DNA of 7,611 nucleotides from an uncultured Phycisphaerales bacterium (GTDB lineage: Bacteria; Planctomycetota; Phycisphaerae; Sedimentisphaerales; Anaerobacaceae): the NCBI GenBank assembly GCA_937927975.1, contig CALEZT010000266.1:1-7611 (forward strand), written 5' to 3'. The position numbers were made by a program, and so were the translations under genes. Positions 6,137 through 7,611 of this stretch are shown in pieces (the first letter of the stretch is position 1; every line of letters starts with the position of its first letter). Under the pieces are notes generated by a model. The model ran no database searches and was not told where the DNA came from. It saw nothing but the letters and a program-made list of their open reading frames with translations.

Positions 6137-6202
6137 GGTTATTTCCTCACTCGGCAATCGCTGCGATATCTCATCTTCGCCTAAGAGAGGCCCAGTAGTC
6201 TC

Positions 6203-7042
6203 TTATCCAGTTCGATCTTTGGGACATCTGTCTTTGTAGAAATCTTCCGTTCTCTTCAGGGTGTTGCTATTGGGAAAACGGCAACGACCCTCCTCCAGAT
6301 ACCTCCAACCCTCATGAAGATTGCCCAATTCGAAATGGCACGTGGCAATGCCGGCATAGTCAGACCACGTGAATGCATGGCCCTGCCGATTCGCCTGTGC
6401 ATAGGTAGCCAGGGCAGTCCGAAACTCCCCCATGTCGGAATGCAGCCAGGCGATTCTCGTGAGATCACAGGCACTTGGATGCAACTCCTGGGCTCTCTTG
6501 ACCAACAGCAGGGCCTTTTCACGATCCCCCGTCTTGGCCGCAAGAACGCCCAGGGCAACATGTGCGTGAAAGTCGAGAGGCTCCTGCTCCAGCACTCGCT
6601 TCAGGATGTCTGCCGCTCGAGCATCGCCATCAAACGACAGCGCGTCACCGAGCAATCCCAGGTTGAAGACGCTGGGTTCCATGTCGACAGCCTTCTCCAT
6701 CTCCCGAATGCCCCTTTCACATTCACCTGCACGCCAGAACACGCATCCGCTGGCGGCATAATACGTGGCCATATCGCGGCATCCCAGCCGCAGAGCTGTG
6801 TCGAAAAGCTCGCCAGTCTTGGACAGGTCATCATTCACCATAAGCTCAAGCCACGCACAATGCACATACGCGTCGCCGAAACGCCAATCGGGATGACGGT
6901 CCAGAACGCCTCGCAAGAGTGCATAGGCCTCCCGATACGCGCCTTTCTTGTGCAAGGTTGCAGACCGATCCAGAGCGACGCTGTCGGCATACCTGGCTGA
7001 GAACATCGCCAGGACTCTCTTCAGGGGGAGCCACTTCACCAT
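6203..7042 (-). CDS. TPR-repeat protein, translationally coupled to the DUF3795 lipoprotein
   Basis: The product has 279 residues and is almost wholly helical, with tetratricopeptide-like repeats at about residues 27-60, 92-125, 126-158, 159-190, 193-226 and 227-260. Recognisable repeat cores include KKGAYREAYALLRGVLDRHPD, LGVLAAKTGDREKALLLVKRA and CHFELGNLHEGWRYLEEGRCRFP. TPRs bind other proteins, so this is likely a scaffold or adaptor; no enzymatic domain or signal peptide is evident. The ATG at 7042 overlaps the upstream stop codon as TGATG, and GGAAG lies just upstream, which argues for translational coupling. The frame continues upstream to 7573, but that part is a shadow of the DUF3795 gene. 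The specific partner is unknown; the coupling suggests that it works with the upstream protein. Confidence 0.87.
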   Translation of the reverse strand: MVKWLPLKRVLAMFSARYADSVALDRSATLHKKGAYREAYALLRGVLDRHPDWRFGDAYVHCAWLELMVNDDLSKTGELFDTALRLGCRDMATYYAASGCVFWRAGECERGIREMEKAVDMEPSVFNLGLLGDALSFDGDARAADILKRVLEQEPLDFHAHVALGVLAAKTGDREKALLLVKRAQELHPSACDLTRIAWLHSDMGEFRTALATYAQANRQGHAFTWSDYAGIATCHFELGNLHEGWRYLEEGRCRFPNSNTLKRTEDFYKDRCPKDRTG

Positions 7043-7494
7043 CACATCTTCCGATTGCTCCGGACCTCTTCGAGGTTGGCTTTGGCCGGGGGGACTTGGG
7101 CGAGGAAGGCGCTGATCTTGTCGCAGGGATAGTCCTTGCACAGGCCGCAGTTCTTCACCTTCTTCGCCAGGCCGCACTTGCGGATCTCGCATTCGGCACA
7201 GTGGCCGATCTTGGGGCCTTCCGGCTTGAGACACCCCACGCAGTTGACAGCCTCGGGCGGCATTTGAACGCCGAACTGCTTGGACCACTCCTCGGCGGTC
7301 TTGATCCGCAGGGCCTGGTCGTCGGTCTTGTAGGCGGTAAACGCCGGGCAGGCGACGCAGTCCAACCCGCACATTCCGAGCATCTTGCCATTTCCTTTGT
7401 TCTGATTCATACAGCCTGCTCCCATAATGCCCGCGGCGGCGACGCAGCCCGCGGTGGTTGTCAAGAACTCGCGACGTGACAAATCCGATTGCAC
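7042..7494 (-). CDS. Tat-exported, Cys-rich DUF3795-type lipoprotein
   Basis: The product (150 residues from the GTG at 7494) starts MQSDLSRREFLTTTAGC. The SRREFL motif with twin Arg at 7-8 matches a Tat signal, and the hydrophobic stretch ends in the lipobox MGAGC with Cys 28. The mature part holds eleven Cys: MCGLDCVACPAF (42, 46, 49), CVGC (85, 88), CAEC (99, 102), 107, and CGLCKDYPC (116, 119, 124). The CGLDC.AC and CGLCKDYPC blocks are typical of the DUF3795 family of small Cys-rich proteins, whose function is not established; iron-sulfur or zinc binding is plausible. Tat export implies a cofactor inserted before translocation. The GTG start is supported by GGAG 8 nt upstream (7503-7506) and by the signal peptide position; the open frame back to 7599 has neither. 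It shares a stop/start overlap with the TPR gene. Confidence 0.88.
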   Translation of the reverse strand: MQSDLSRREFLTTTAGCVAAAGIMGAGCMNQNKGNGKMLGMCGLDCVACPAFTAYKTDDQALRIKTAEEWSKQFGVQMPPEAVNCVGCLKPEGPKIGHCAECEIRKCGLAKKVKNCGLCKDYPCDKISAFLAQVPPAKANLEEVRSNRKM

Positions 7495-7544
7495 GGTTCG
7501 TTCTCCGCTCCAAATGACACAGAAATCTCCACGTCCACGCAGGT

Positions 7545-7573
7545 ATTGTAGGATCGAGCCGCTGGAAAGGCAA
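7545..7573 (-). promoter_or_regulatory. Sigma70-like promoter for the DUF3795-TPR operon
   Basis: On the minus strand TACAAT (7545-7550) lies 17 nt after TTGCCT (7568-7573). The -10 has five of six consensus bases and the -35 four of six, with the ideal spacing. Transcription would start near 7538, about 44 nt before the GTG at 7494. The nearby GGAG pairs are then inside the leader. Confidence 0.6.
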
Positions 7574-7611
7574 GAGATCCCCCGCGAGCGAATCGCCACG
7601 ACCGCTTCGGG

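Noticed and set aside
7043..7573. N-terminal extension of the TPR reading frame by 177 codons
   Set aside because: The extra part is a shifted-frame copy of the DUF3795 gene and is Arg-rich with no repeats; the ATG at 7042 overlaps the preceding stop.

Overview
The window looks like one end of a metagenome-assembled contig from a Gram-negative, GC-rich bacterium. Two lipobox lipoproteins, a Tat-exported lipoprotein and two kinds of short intergenic repeat (a 9-nt periodic repeat and 'cgaaatc'-type palindromic elements) fit a planctomycete-like genome. That placement is inference; no rRNA or marker gene here settles it. Every convincing gene is on the minus strand, so transcription runs from high to low coordinates.

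Right to left: a promoter (7545-7573) drives a Tat-exported, Cys-rich DUF3795-type lipoprotein, which overlaps a TPR-repeat protein through a TGATG stop/start junction. A small YgiT-type zinc-finger protein follows with no toxin partner visible. After about 260 nt without a clear gene comes an NADPH-dependent FMN reductase-family flavoprotein. The next spacer (4803-5100) holds a perfect hairpin, a short palindrome and a good sigma70-like promoter. That promoter precedes two divergent, tandem paralogous lipoproteins of unknown function.

The second lipoprotein runs into a roughly 160-nt inverted-repeat element, which supplies its last 14 codons and its stop. Beyond it lies a run of four enzymes acting on phosphoanhydride or phosphomonoester substrates: a HIT-family protein resembling Ap4A phosphorylase, a dGTPase-like HD hydrolase, phosphatidylglycerophosphatase A (pgpA) and the start of undecaprenyl-diphosphatase (uppP). 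The first two act on nucleotides, the last two on membrane lipid phosphates.

The first 55 bases are not genomic. They match an Illumina P7/TruSeq index adapter with three mismatches, and uppP is cut off where this artefact begins. I found no CRISPR array, tRNA, rRNA, transposase or phage gene, and no convincing new multi-gene system. The most interesting items are the exported DUF3795 lipoprotein coupled to a TPR protein, the repeat element that rewrites a protein C-terminus, and the tandem lipoprotein pair.
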